From Acanthosepion esculentum (Eukaryota; Mollusca; Cephalopoda; Sepiida; Sepiidae), in NCBI GenBank assembly GCA_964036315.1, contig OZ038507.1:57264223-57328222 (forward strand): DNA of 64,000 nucleotides, given 5' to 3'. The notes beneath the pieces were generated by a model. That model searched no databases and was not told the DNA's origin. It was given only the letters and a program-made list of their open reading frames with translations. The position numbers were made by a program, and so were the translations under genes. Positions 37,736 through 50,056 of the stretch are shown one piece after another (position 1 is the first letter of the stretch; every line of letters starts with the position of its first letter).

Positions 37736-40700
37736 TATACTTAACATCAGGAAGAGAGAATACCTAGGATGAAACATGAAGAAGAGACTTGAAGCAAAAG
37801 AAATGTGGTTCTACAGAAGCATGCTGAGAATACCATGGACCGAACATGTGAACAACGATGAAGTTTTAGAGAAAATGGAAACAAAAAGGACACTTATACT
37901 TAACATCGGGAAGAGAGAATACCATGGATGGAACATGAAGAAGAGACTTGAAGCAACAGAAATGTGGTTCTACAGAAGCATGCTGAGAATACCATGGACC
38001 GAACATGTGAGCAACGACGAAGTTTTAGAGAAAAATGGAAACAAAAAGGACACTTATACTTAACATCGGGAAGAGAGAATACCATGGATGGAACATGAAG
38101 AAGAGACTTGAAGCAACAGAAATGTGGTTCTACAGAAGCATGCTGAGAATACCATGGACCGAACATGTGAGCAACGACGAAGTTTTAGAGAAAAATGGAA
38201 ACAAAAAGGACACTTATACTTAACATCGGGAAGAGAGAATACCATGGATGGAACATGAAGAAGAGACTTGAAGCAACAGAAATGTGGTTCTACAGAAGCA
38301 TGCTGAGAATACCATGGACCGAACATGTGAGCAACGACGAAGTTTTAGAGAAAAATGGAAACAAAAAGGACACTTATACTTAACATCGGGAAGAGAGAAT
38401 ACCATGGATGGAACATGAAGAAGAGACTTGAAGCAACAGAAATGTGGTTCTACAGAAGCATGCTGAGAATACCATGGACCGAACATGTGAGCAACGACGA
38501 AGTTTTAGAGAAAAATGGAAACAAAAAGGACACTTATACTTAACATCGGGAAGAGAGAATACCATGGATGGAAGATGAAGAAGAGACTTGAAGCAACAGA
38601 AATGTGGTTCTACAGAAGCATGCTGAAAATACCATGAACCGAACATGTGAGTAACGGCAAAGTTTTAGAGAAAATGGAAACAAAAAGGACACTTATACTT
38701 AACATCGGGAAGAGAGAATACCATGGATGGAACATGAAGAAGAGACTTGAAGCAACAGAAATGTGGTTCTACAGAAGCATGCTGAGAATACCATGGACCG
38801 AACATGTGAGCAACGACGAAGTTTTAGAGAAAAATGGAAACAAAAAGGACACTTATACTTAACATCGGGAAGAGAGAATACCATGGATGGAACATGAAGA
38901 AGAGACTTGAAGCAACAGAAATGTGGTTCTACAGAAGCATGCTGAGAATACCATGGACCGAACATGTGAGCAACGACGAAGTTTTAGAGAAAAATGGAAA
39001 CAAAAAGGACACTTATACTTAACATCGGGAAGAGAGAATACCATGGATGGAACATGAAGAAGAGACTTGAAGCAACAGAAATGTGGTTCTACAGAAGCAT
39101 GCTGAGAATACCATGGACCGAACATGTGAGCAACGACGAAGTTTTAGAGAAAAATGGAAACAAAAAGGACACTTATACTTAACATCGGGAAGAGAGAATA
39201 CCATGGATGGAACATGAAGAAGAGACTTGAAGCAACAGAAATGTGGTTCTACAGAAGCATGCTGAGAATACCATGGACCGAACATGTGAGCAACGACGAA
39301 GTTTTAGAGAAAAATGGAAACAAAAAGGACACTTATACTTAACATCGGGAAGAGAGAATACCATGGATGGAACATGAAGAAGAGACTTGAAGCAACAGAA
39401 ATGTGGTTCTACAGAAGCATGCTGAAAATACCATGAACCGAACATGTGAGTAACGGCAAAGTTTTAGAGAAAATGGAAACAAAAAGGACACTTATACTTA
39501 ACATCGGGAAGAGAGAATACCATGGATGGAACATGAAGAAGAGACTTGAAGCAACAGAAATGTGGTTCTACAGAAGCATGCTGAGAATACCATGGACCGA
39601 ACATGTGAGCAACGACGAAGTTTTAGAGAAAAATGGAAACAAAAAGGACACTTATACTTAACATCGGGAAGAGAGAATACCATGGATGGAACATGAAGAA
39701 GAGACTTGAAGCAACAGAAATGTGGTTCTACAGAAGCATGCTGAGAATACCATGGACCGAACATGTGAGCAACGACGAAGTTTTAGAGAAAAATGGAAAC
39801 AAAAAGGACACTTATACTTAACATCGGGAAGAGAGAATACCATGGATGGAACATGAAGAAGAGACTTGAAGCAACAGAAATGTGGTTCTACAGAAGCATG
39901 CTGAGAATACCATGGACCGAACATGTGAGCAACGACGAAGTTTTAGAGAAAAATGGAAACAAAAAGGACACTTATACTTAACATCGGGAAGAGAGAATAC
40001 CATGGATGGAACATGGAGAAGAGACTTGAAGCAACAGAAATGTGGTTCTACAGAAGCATGCTGAGAATACCATGGACCGAACATGTGAGCAACGACGAAG
40101 TTTTAGAGAAAATGGAAACAAAAAGGACACTTATACTTAACATCGGGAAGAGAGAATACCATGGATGGAACATGAAGAAGAGACTTGAAGCAACAGAAAT
40201 GTGGTTCTACAGAAGCATGCTGAGAATACCATGAACCGAACATGTGAGTAACGGCAAAGTTTTAGAGAAAATGGAAACAAAAAGGACACTTATACTTAAC
40301 ATCGGGAAGAGAGAATACCATGGATGGAACATGGAGAAGAGACTTGAAGCAACAGAAATGTGGTTCTACAGAAGCATGCTGAGAATACCATGGACCGAAC
40401 ATGTGAGCAACGACGAAGTTTTAGAGAAAATGGAAACAAAAAGGACACTTATACTTAACATCGGGAAGAGAGAATACCATGGATGGAACATGAAGAAGAG
40501 ACTTGAAGCAACAGAAATGTGGTTCTACAGAAGCATGCTGAAAATACCATGAACCGAACATGTGAGGAACGACAAAGTTTTAGAGAAAATGGAAACAAAA
40601 AGGACGCTTATACTTAACATCGGGAAGAGAGAATACCATGGATGGAACATGAAGAAGAGACTTGAAGCAACAGAAATGTGGTTCTACAGAAGCATGCTGA

Positions 40701-43700
40701 AAATACCATGAACCGAACATGTGAGTAACGGCAAAGTTTTAGAGAAAATGGAAACAAAAAGGACACTTATACTTAACATCGGGAAGAGAGAATACCATGG
40801 ATGGAACATGAAGAAGAGACTTGAAGCAACAGAAATGTGGTTCTACAGAAGCATGCTGAGAATACCATGGACCGAACATGTGAGCAACGACGAAGTTTTA
40901 GAGAAAAATGGAAACAAAAAGGACACTTATACTTAACATCGGGAAGAGAGAATACCATGGATGGAACATGAAGAAGAGACTTGAAGCAACAGAAATGTGG
41001 TTCTACAGAAGCATGCTGAAAATACCATGAACCGAACATGTGAGTAACGGCAAAGTTTTAGAGAAAATGGAAACAAAAAGGACACTTATACTTAACATCG
41101 GGAAGAGAGAATACCATGGATGGAACATGAAGAAGAGACTTGAAGCAACAGAAATGTGGTTCTACAGAAGCATGCTGAGAATACCATGGACCGAACATGT
41201 GAGCAACGACGAAGTTTTAGAGAAAAATGGAAACAAAAAGGACACTTATACTTAACATCGGGAAGAGAGAATACCATGGATGGAACATGAAGAAGAGACT
41301 TGAAGCAACAGAAATGTGGTTCTACAGAAGCATGCTGAAAATACCATGAACCGAACATGTGAGTAACGGCAAAGTTTTAGAGAAAATGGAAACAAAAAGG
41401 ACACTTATACTTAACATCGGGAAGAGAGAATACCATGGATGGAACATGAAGAAGAGACTTGAAGCAACAGAAATGTGGTTCTACAGAAGCATGCTGAGAA
41501 TACCATGGACCGAACATGTGAGCAACGACGAAGTTTTAGAGAAAATGGAAACAAAAAGGACACTTATACTTAACATCGGGAAGAGAGAATACCATGGATG
41601 GAACATGAAGAAGAGACTTGAAGCAACAGAAATGTGGTTCTACAGAAGCATGCTGAAAATACCATGAACCGAACATGTGAGTAACGGCAAAGTTTTAGAG
41701 AAAATGGAAACAAAAAGGACACTTATACTTAACATCGGGAAGAGAGAATACCATGGATGGAACATGAAGAAGAGACTTGAAGCAACAGAAATGTGGTTCT
41801 ACAGAAGCATGCTGAGAATACCATGGACCAAACATGTGAGGAATGATGAAGTTTTAGAGAAAATGGAAACAAAAAGGACACTTATACTTAACATCGGGAA
41901 GAGAGAATACCATGGATGGAACATGAAGAAGAGACTTGAAGCAACAGAAATGTGGTTCTACAGAAGCATGCTGAGAATACCATGGACCGAACATGTGAGC
42001 AACGACGAAGTTTTAGAGAAAAATGGAAACAAAAAGGACACTTATACTTAACATCGGGAAGAGAGAATACCATGGATGGAAGATGAAGAAGAGACTTGAA
42101 GCAACAGAAATGTGGTTCTACAGAAGCATGCTGAAAATACCATGAACCGAACATGTGAGTAACGGCAAAGTTTTAGAGAAAATGGAAACAAAAAGGACAC
42201 TTATACTTAACATCGGGAAGAGAGAATACCATGGATGGAACATGAAGAAGAGACTTGAAGCAACAGAAATGTGGTTCTACAGAAGCATGCTGAGAATACC
42301 ATGGACCGAACATGTGAGCAACGACGAAGTTTTAGAGAAAAATGGAAACAAAAAGGACACTTATACTTAACATCGGGAAGAGAGAATACCATGGATGGAA
42401 CATGAAGAAGAGACTTGAAGCAACAGAAATGTGGTTCTACAGAAGCATGCTGAGAATACCATGGACCGAACATGTGAGCAACGACGAAGTTTTAGAGAAA
42501 AATGGAAACAAAAAGGACACTTATACTTAACATCGGGAAGAGAGAATACCATGGATGGAAGATGAAGAAGAGACTTGAAGCAACAGAAATGTGGTTCTAC
42601 AGAAGCATGCTGAAAATACCATGAACCGAACATGTGAGTAACGGCAAAGTTTTAGAGAAAATGGAAACAAAAAGGACACTTATACTTAACATCGGGAAGA
42701 GAGAATACCATGGATGGAACATGAAGAAGAGACTTGAAGCAACAGAAATGTGGTTCTACAGAAGCATGCTGAGAATACCATGGACCGAACATGTGAGCAA
42801 CGACGAAGTTTTAGAGAAAAATGGAAACAAAAAGGACACTTATACTTAACATCGGGAAGAGAGAATACCATGGATGGAAGATGAAGAAGAGACTTGAAGC
42901 AACAGAAATGTGGTTCTACAGAAGCATGCTGAGAATACCATGGACCGAACATGTGAGCAACGACGAAGTTTTAGAGAAAAATGGAAACAAAAAGGACACT
43001 TATACTTAACATCGGGAAGAGAGAATACCATGGATGGAACATGAAGAAGAGACTTGAAGCAACAGAAATGTGGTTCTACAGAAGCATGCTGAGAATACCA
43101 TGGACCGAACATGTGAGGAACGATGAAGTTTTAGAGAAAAATGGAAACAAAAAGGACACTTATACTTAACATCGGGAAGAGAGAATACCATGGATGGAAC
43201 ATGAAGAAGAGACTTGAAGCAACAGAAATGTGGTTCTACAGAAGCATGCTGAGAATACCATGGACCGAACATGTGAGCAACGACGAAGTTTTAGAGAAAA
43301 ATGGAAACAAAAAGGACACTTATACTTAACATCGGGAAGAGAGAATACCATGGATGGAACATGAAGAAGAGACTTGAAGCAACAGAAATGTGGTTCTACA
43401 GAAGCATGCTGAGAATACCATGGACCGAACATGTGAGGAACGATGAAGTTTTAGAGAAAATGGAAACAAAAAGGACACTTATACTTAACATCGGGAAGAG
43501 AGAATACCATGGATGGAAGATGAAGAAGAGACTTGAAGCAACAGAAATGTGGTTCTACAGAAGCATGCTGAAAATACCATGGACCGAACATGTGAGCAAC
43601 GACGAAGATTTAGAGAAAATGGAAACAAAAAGGACACTTATACTTAACATCGGGAAGAGAGAATACCATGGATGGAAGATGAAGAAGAGACTTGAAGCAA

Positions 43701-46700
43701 CAGAAATGTGGTTCTACAGAAGCATGCTGAAAATACCATGGACCGAACATGTGAGCAACGACGAAGATTTAGAGAAAATGGAAACAAAAAGGACACTTAT
43801 ACTTAACATCGGGAAGAGAGAATACCATGGATGGAACATGAAGAAGAGACTTGAAGCAACAGAAATGTGGTTCTACAGAAGCATGCTGAGAATACCATGG
43901 ACCGAACATGTGAGCAAAGACGAAGTTTTAGAGAAAAATGGAAACAAAAAGGACACTTATACTTAACATCGGGAAGAGAGAATACCATGGATGGAACATG
44001 AAGAAGAGACTTGAAGCAACAGAAATGTGGTTCTACAGAAGCATGCTGAGAATACCATGGACCGAACATGTGAGCAACGACGAAGTTTTAGAGAAAAATG
44101 GAAACAAAAAGGACACTTATACTTAACATCGGGAAGAGAGAATACCATGGATGGAACATGAAGAAGAGACTTGAAGCAACAGAAATGTGGTTCTACAGAA
44201 GCATGCTGAAAATACCATGGACCGAACATGTGAGCAACGACGAAGATTTAGAGAAAATGGAAACAAAAAGGACACTTATACTTAACATCGGGAAGAGAGA
44301 ATACCATGGATGGAACATGAAGAAGAGACTTGAAGCAACAGAAATGTGGTTCTACAGAAGCATGCTGAAAATACCATGGACCGAACATGTGAGCAACGAC
44401 GAAGATTTAGAGAAAATGGAAACAAAAAGGACACTTATACTTAACATCGGGAAGAGAGAATACCATGGATGGAACATGAAGAAGAGACTTGAAGCAACAG
44501 AAATGTGGTTCTACAGAAGCATGCTGAAAATACCATGGACCGAACATGTGAGCAACGACGAAGATTTAGAGAAAATGGAAACAAAAAGGACACTTATACT
44601 TAACATCGGGAAGAGAGAATACCATGGATGGAACATGAAGAAGAGACTTGAAGCAACAGAAATGTGGTTCTACAGAAGCATGCTGAAAATACCATGGACC
44701 GAACATGTGAGCAACGACGAAGATTTAGAGAAAATGGAAACAAAAAGGACACTTATACTTAACATCGGGAAGAGAGAATACCATGGATGGAACATGAAGA
44801 AGAGACTTGAAGCAACAGAAATGTGGTTCTACAGAAGCATGCTGAAAATACCATGGACCGAACATGTGAGCAACGACGAAGATTTAGAGAAAAATGGAAA
44901 CAAAAAGGACACTTATACTTAACATCGGGAAGAGAGAATACCATGGATGGAACATGAAGAAGAGACTTGAAGCAACAGAAATGTGGTTCTACAGAAGCAT
45001 GCTGAGAATACCATGGACCGAACATGTGAGCAACGACGAAGTTTTAGAGAAAAATGGAAACAAAAAGGACACTTATACTTAACATCGGGAAGAGAGAATA
45101 CCATGGATGGAACATGAAGAAGAGACTTGAAGCAACAGAAATGTGGTTCTACAGAAGCATGCTGAGAATACCATGGACCGAACATGTGAGGAACGATGAA
45201 GTTTTAGAGAAAATGGAAACAAAAAGGACACTTATACTTAACATCGGGAAGAGAGAATACCATGGATGGAAGATGAAGAAGAGACTTGAAGCAACAGAAA
45301 TGTGGTTCTACAGAAGCATGCTGAAAATACCATGGACCGAACATGTGAGCAACGACGAAGATTTAGAGAAAATGGAAACAAAAAGGACACTTATACTTAA
45401 CATCGGGAAGAGAGAATACCATGGATGGAAGATGAAGAAGAGACTTGAAGCAACAGAAATGTGGTTCTACAGAAGCATGCTGAAAATACCATGGACCGAA
45501 CATGTGAGCAACGACGAAGATTTAGAGAAAATGGAAACAAAAAGGACACTTATACTTAACATCGGGAAGAGAGAATACCATGGATGGAACATGAAGAAGA
45601 GACTTGAAGCAACAGAAATGTGGTTCTACAGAAGCATGCTGAGAATACCATGGACCGAACATGTGAGCAAAGACGAAGTTTTAGAGAAAAATGGAAACAA
45701 AAAGGACACTTATACTTAACATCGGGAAGAGAGAATACCATGGATGGAACATGAAGAAGAGACTTGAAGCAACAGAAATGTGGTTCTACAGAAGCATGCT
45801 GAGAATACCATGGACCGAACATGTGAGCAACGACGAAGTTTTAGAGAAAAATGGAAACAAAAAGGACACTTATACTTAACATCGGGAAGAGAGAATACCA
45901 TGGATGGAACATGAAGAAGAGACTTGAAGCAACAGAAATGTGGTTCTACAGAAGCATGCTGAAAATACCATGGACCGAACATGTGAGCAACGACGAAGAT
46001 TTAGAGAAAATGGAAACAAAAAGGACACTTATACTTAACATCGGGAAGAGAGAATACCATGGATGGAACATGAAGAAGAGACTTGAAGCAACAGAAATGT
46101 GGTTCTACAGAAGCATGCTGAGAATACCATGGACCGAACATGTGAGCAACGACGAAGTTTTAGAGAAAAATGGAAACAAAAAGGACACTTATACTTAACA
46201 TCGGGAAGAGAGAATACCATGGATGGAACATGAAGAAGAGACTTGAAGCAACAGAAATGTGGTTCTACAGAAGCATGCTGAGAATACCATGGACCGAACA
46301 TGTGAGCAACGACGAAGTTTTAGAGAAAAATGGAAACAAAAAGGACACTTATACTTAACATCGGGAAGAGAGAATACCATGGATGGAACATGAAGAAGAG
46401 ACTTGAAGCAACAGAAATGTGGTTCTACAGAAGCATGCTGAAAATACCATGGACCGAACATGTGAGCAACGACGAAGATTTAGAGAAAAATGGAAACAAA
46501 AAGGACACTTATACTTAACATCGGGAAGAGAGAATACCATGGATGGAAGATGAAGAAGAGACTTGAAGCAACAGAAATGTGGTTCTACAGAAGCATGCTG
46601 AGAATACCATGGACCGAACATGTGAGCAACGACGAAGTTTTAGAGAAAAATGGAAACAAAAAGGACACTTATACTTAACATCGGGAAGAGAGAATACCAT

Positions 46701-48415
46701 GGATGGAACATGAAGAAGAGACTTGAAGCAACAGAAATGTGGTTCTACAGAAGCATGCTGAGAATACCATGGACCGAACATGTGAGCAACGACGAAGTTT
46801 TAGAGAAAGTGGAAACAAAAAGGACACTTATACTTAACATCGGGAAGAGAGAAAACCATGGATGGAACATGAAGAAGAGACTTGAAGCAACAGAAATGAG
46901 GTTCTACAGAAGGATGCTGAGAATACCATGGACCGAACATATGAGAAACGACGAAGTTTTAGAGAAAATGGAAACAAAAAGGACACTTATACTTAACATC
47001 GGGAAGAGAGAAAACCATGGATGGAACATGAAGAAGAGACTTGAAGCAACAGAAATGTGGTTCTACAGAAGGATGCTGAGAATACCATGGACCGAACATA
47101 TGAGAAACGACGAAGTTTTAGAGAAAATGGAAACAAAAAGGACACTTATACTTAACATCGGGAAGAGAGAATACCATGGATGGAACATGAAGAAGAGACT
47201 TGAAGCAACAGAAATGTGGTTCTACAGAAGCATGATGAGAATAACATGGACCAAACATGTGAGGAACGACGAAGTTTTAGAGAAAATGGAAACAAAAAGG
47301 ACACTTATACTTAACATCGGGAAGAGAGAATACCATGGATGGAACATGAAGAAGAGACTTGAAGCAACAGAAATGTGGTTCTACAGAAGCATGATGAGAA
47401 TAACATGGACCGAACATGTGAACAACGACGAAGTTTTAGAGAAAATGGAAACAAAAAGGACACTTATACTTAACATCGGGAAGAGAGAATACCATGGATG
47501 GAACATGAAGAAGAGACTTGAAGCAACAGAAATGTGGTTCTACAGAAGCATGATGAGAATAACATGGACCGAACATGTGAACAACGACGAAGTTTTAGAG
47601 AAAATGGAAACAAAAAGGACACTTATACTTAACATCGGGAAGAGAGAATACCATGGATGGAACATGAAGAAGAGACTTGAAGCAACAGAAATGTGGTTCT
47701 ACAGAAGCATGATGAGAATAACATGGACCGAACATGTGAACAACGACGAAGTTTTAGAGAAAATGGAAACAAAAAGGACACTTATACTTAACATCGGGAA
47801 GAGAGAATACCATGGATGGAACATGAAGAAGAGACTTGAAGCAACAGAAATGTTGTTCTACAGAAGCATGATGAGAATAACATGGACCGAACATGTGAAC
47901 AACGACGAAGTTTTAGAGAAAATGGAAACAAAAAGGACACTTATACTTAACATCGGGAAGAGAGAATACCATGGATGGAACATGAAGAAGAGACTTGAAG
48001 CAACAGAAATGAGGTTCTACAGAAGGATGCTGAGAATACCATGGACCGAACATATGAGAAACGACGAAGTTTTAGAGAAAATGGAAACAAAAAGGACACT
48101 TATACTTAACATCGGGAAGAGAGAATACCATGGATGGAACATGAAGAAGAGACTTGAAGCAACAGAAATGTGGTTCTACAGAAGCATGATGAGAATAACA
48201 TGGACCAAACATGTGAGGAACGACGAAGTTTTAGAGAAAATGGAAACAAAAAGGACACTTATACTTGACATCGGGAAGAGAGAATACCATGGATGGAACA
48301 TGAAGAAGAGACTTGAAGCAACAGAAATGTGGTTCTACAGAATCATGCTGAGAATACAATGGACCGAACGACGAAATTTTAGAGAAAATGGCAACCAAAA
48401 TGACACTTATACTTA
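37624..48415 (+). repeat. 159/160-bp tandem array made from retrotransposon coding sequence
   Basis: 68 head-to-tail units. Taking AAGAGACTTG as marker, the first is at 37,631 and the last at 48,306. The 67 intervals fit one of 151 bp, 36 of 159 bp and 30 of 160 bp. The two lengths differ by one A in GAGAAAATGG versus GAGAAAAATGG. A 159-bp unit is exactly 53 codons, encoding KKRLEATEMWFYRSMLRIPW, TEHVSNDEVLEKMETKRTL, ILNIGKREYHGWN. That is part of the C-terminal region of a non-LTR reverse transcriptase. Units are mostly more than 95% identical. Common variants are RIP/KIP, a TGG to TGA change (Trp to stop), and N/K in GWN/GWK. Confidence 0.95.
43141..46000 (+). repeat. 11-unit (1,753-bp) higher-order duplication in the 159/160-bp array
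   Basis: The same sequence of unit variants, including a KIP/GWK pair and a KDE variant, occurs from about 43,141 and again from 44,894, offset 1,753 bp. A 221-codon open frame at 43,301-43,966 recurs without visible amino-acid change at 45,054-45,719. Smaller repeats of 5 units (799 bp, for example 38,647 and 39,446) and 2 units (319 bp, 40,721; 41,040; 41,359) are also visible. Confidence 0.85.
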
Positions 48416-48416
48416 A
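46650..48416 (+). other. 588-codon open frame across the last 11 array units
   Basis: The final units of the array are all of the 159-bp, in-frame type, so one frame stays open for 588 codons and ends a few codons after the last unit. The product would be about eleven copies of a basic 53-residue retrotransposon-derived repeat. Unit variants unique to this end include MMRITWTEHVNN and RRMLRIPWTEHMRN. There is no signal peptide, no catalytic domain, and no promoter visible. The frame most likely reflects loss or absence of the extra-A variant and is probably not a working gene. Confidence 0.3.
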
Positions 48417-48545
48417 CATCAGTAAGAAACAGCTTAGGTATCTAGAGGACAAAGGGAAGAAAGAGTACTTGGAAAGTTTGACGTTCACAGGACATATTGA
48501 ATTCAAGAAAAAATTTAAATGCATTGTCAATCGTTATCTTATGCC
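48384..48545 (+). pseudogene. 3' flank of array: retrotransposon tail
   Basis: Beyond the last unit the parent element continues as MTLILNISKKQLRYLEDKGK, KEYLESLTFTGHIEFKKKFK, then a stop near 48,551. The family pattern at this point is KRQLKFLGHIMRKEGLENLTLTGHIEGKR, so the array is bracketed by successive parts of one retrotransposon. It expanded inside the element after insertion. Confidence 0.6.
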
Positions 48546-48735
48546 TTCTTAATTAATATTATTTCATTGTTCGCTCTCCTTAATAATAATGTTTTTTTCT
48601 TTTTTATATATTCTTTCTCACTCAGTAACCCCTTGCGTCTTGGTGACTTTACTGCCTTGCTTGGGGTGAAATGATTAAAAAAATAAAGAAGCAAACTGAC
48701 CTATGAATAAAGATTCTTGCTTATCGGAACTAACA
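48546..48735. other. Short unassigned AT-rich stretch
   Basis: No feature recognised. It may be the 3' untranslated remainder of the retrotransposon. Confidence 0.4.
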
Positions 48736-48935
48736 GACTATTGCCTTTCTCGCGAAGACGATATCTCGAGCCGTATTCGACTGTCCCCACCGCCTCTCGT
48801 ATGCTATGAATGAATGTGCACCGGTCCTTTCCCAGTTTTCATCACACCGACTCAAACGAGAGTCGAACCACTTTGTTGGGCAGAAGCTAACCAGTGGGTT
48901 AAAAATTGACCGGTATGGCCAGGTATGTCGAGTGC
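48736..48935 (-). mobile_element. Possible tRNA-derived SINE head
   Basis: On the minus strand CCACTGGTTAGCTTCTGCCC precedes GTGGTTCGACTC, a good B-box at about 48,859-48,870, at tRNA-like spacing. The expected A-box position reads TGGCCATACCGG, a weak match. The body extends toward 48,740. A real tRNA is unlikely because the acceptor stem does not pair. Confidence 0.35.
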
Positions 48936-49224
48936 AACAGCAAAATTGTTCAAATCGTGTAACAGCAAAATTGTCCAATTGTTAGATTAAGGTTTGAGAC
49001 GTTGTATCTTAGAAATGATTAAATATATCTTACTGGTATTCTCCAAGGATTTTATAATTCTCTATAGACTCTACTTTGAATAATAAGAATGTATAATTAC
49101 TCTGCAAGCTTAACAGAAGTATCGTGATGGAATCGATCATAAACGAAAATGAGATGTCCATCATTAATTAATCATAGCTAAGGTTTCGGAAGGTGATGAA
49201 GGATTGAAATTAGGTTGGAATATA
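48936..49224. other. Unassigned AT-rich DNA
   Basis: No gene or repeat recognised apart from a short TA run at about 49,221-49,236. A partial GAATAATAAGAATGTATAAT at 49,078 resembles the spacer in the 135-bp repeat that follows. Confidence 0.4.
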
Positions 49225-50056
49225 TATATATATATTATTCCAGGATCATTTTGCAACTCATTCAAGAAGATATTCGCCCATTCTAACATTCTTTCTGTCT
49301 AGGAGTAACAAGCTGGCTCAGAGGTTTTATGTACGATTTCATTTTCAAGTCTTTTTTCACTTCTGTTTGGATTGTCATGGGTGAAACTCCTCTCACACGT
49401 CTTATGGATTCAGTTGGATTTTTCTAACTCATCTCTTTAGATGTGAGTTGAAATGATGATCCCTCTTTCTGTTGTGACCTCCTGATCCAGTTTTCCTCTC
49501 TACTGTTCCCTCTTTTTTAAAACTTATTCACCGTTCTCTTGATGGTTCTTGAATAAACAATAAGAATGTATTTAGCTCTAAGTTGAAATGATGATCCCTC
49601 TTCCTGTTGTGACCTCCTGATCCAGTTTTCCTCTCTACTGATCCCTCTTTTTAAAAGCTTATTCACCGTTCTCTTAAGGGTTCTTGAATAAACAATATAA
49701 ATGTATTTAGCTCTAAGTTGAAATGATGATCCCTCTTCCTGTTGTGACCTCCAGATCCAGTTTTCCTCTCTACTGTTCCCTCTTTTTTAAAACTTATTCA
49801 TCGTTCTCTTGGTGGTTCTTGAATAAACAATAAGAATGTATTTAGCTCTAATTTGAAATGATGATCCCTCTTCCTGTTGTGACCTCCAGATCCAGTTTTC
49901 CTCTCTACTGTTCCCTCTTTTTTAAAACTTATTCACCGTTCTCTTGATGGTTCTTGAATGGACTTTGAAGATGGATGCCAGAGTATGAATGTTGCTACCA
50001 TTACTGAGGGTCTCAATGATCGTTTTCCTCTCACCCTTGCTCAATTCGGAAGACAT
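49225..50056 (-). pseudogene. Tc1-like transposase, N-terminal half, decayed
   Basis: Minus strand begins at an ATG at 50,054-50,056: MSSELSKGERKTIIETLSNG, SNIHTLASIFKVHSRTIKRT, VNKF. This is the paired-like helix-turn-helix that binds the terminal repeats in Tc1-type transposases. After a frame change it continues KEGTVERKTGSGGHNRKRDH in the repeated part, then at about 49,440-49,240 PTESIRRVRGVSPMTIQTE, DLKMKSYIKPLSQLV, a frameshift, and MLEWANIFLNELQNDPGI, matching the second helix-turn-helix and the run-up to the first catalytic aspartate. The DDE/DDD domain is absent. An upstream in-frame extension to 50,194 is probably not native. A shorter inverted-context relative lies at 26,828-27,004. 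Confidence 0.6.
49441..49965 (-). repeat. 135-bp tandem repeat inside the Tc1-like transposase
   Basis: AAATGATGATCCCTCT starts at 49,451; 49,586; 49,721 and 49,856, exactly 135 bp apart. Each unit contains the segment encoding EGTVERKTGSGGHNRKRDHH on the minus strand plus a spacer GAATAAACAATA-GAATGTA not found in the transposase. Units differ by a few substitutions and small indels that cancel. 135 bp is 45 codons, but the spacer and frame changes bring stops. Confidence 0.9.

Noticed and set aside
37900..46781. Repeated 88-codon minus-strand frames in the 159/160-bp array
   Set aside because: They are antisense shadows of the retrotransposon-derived coding strand, identical unit to unit.
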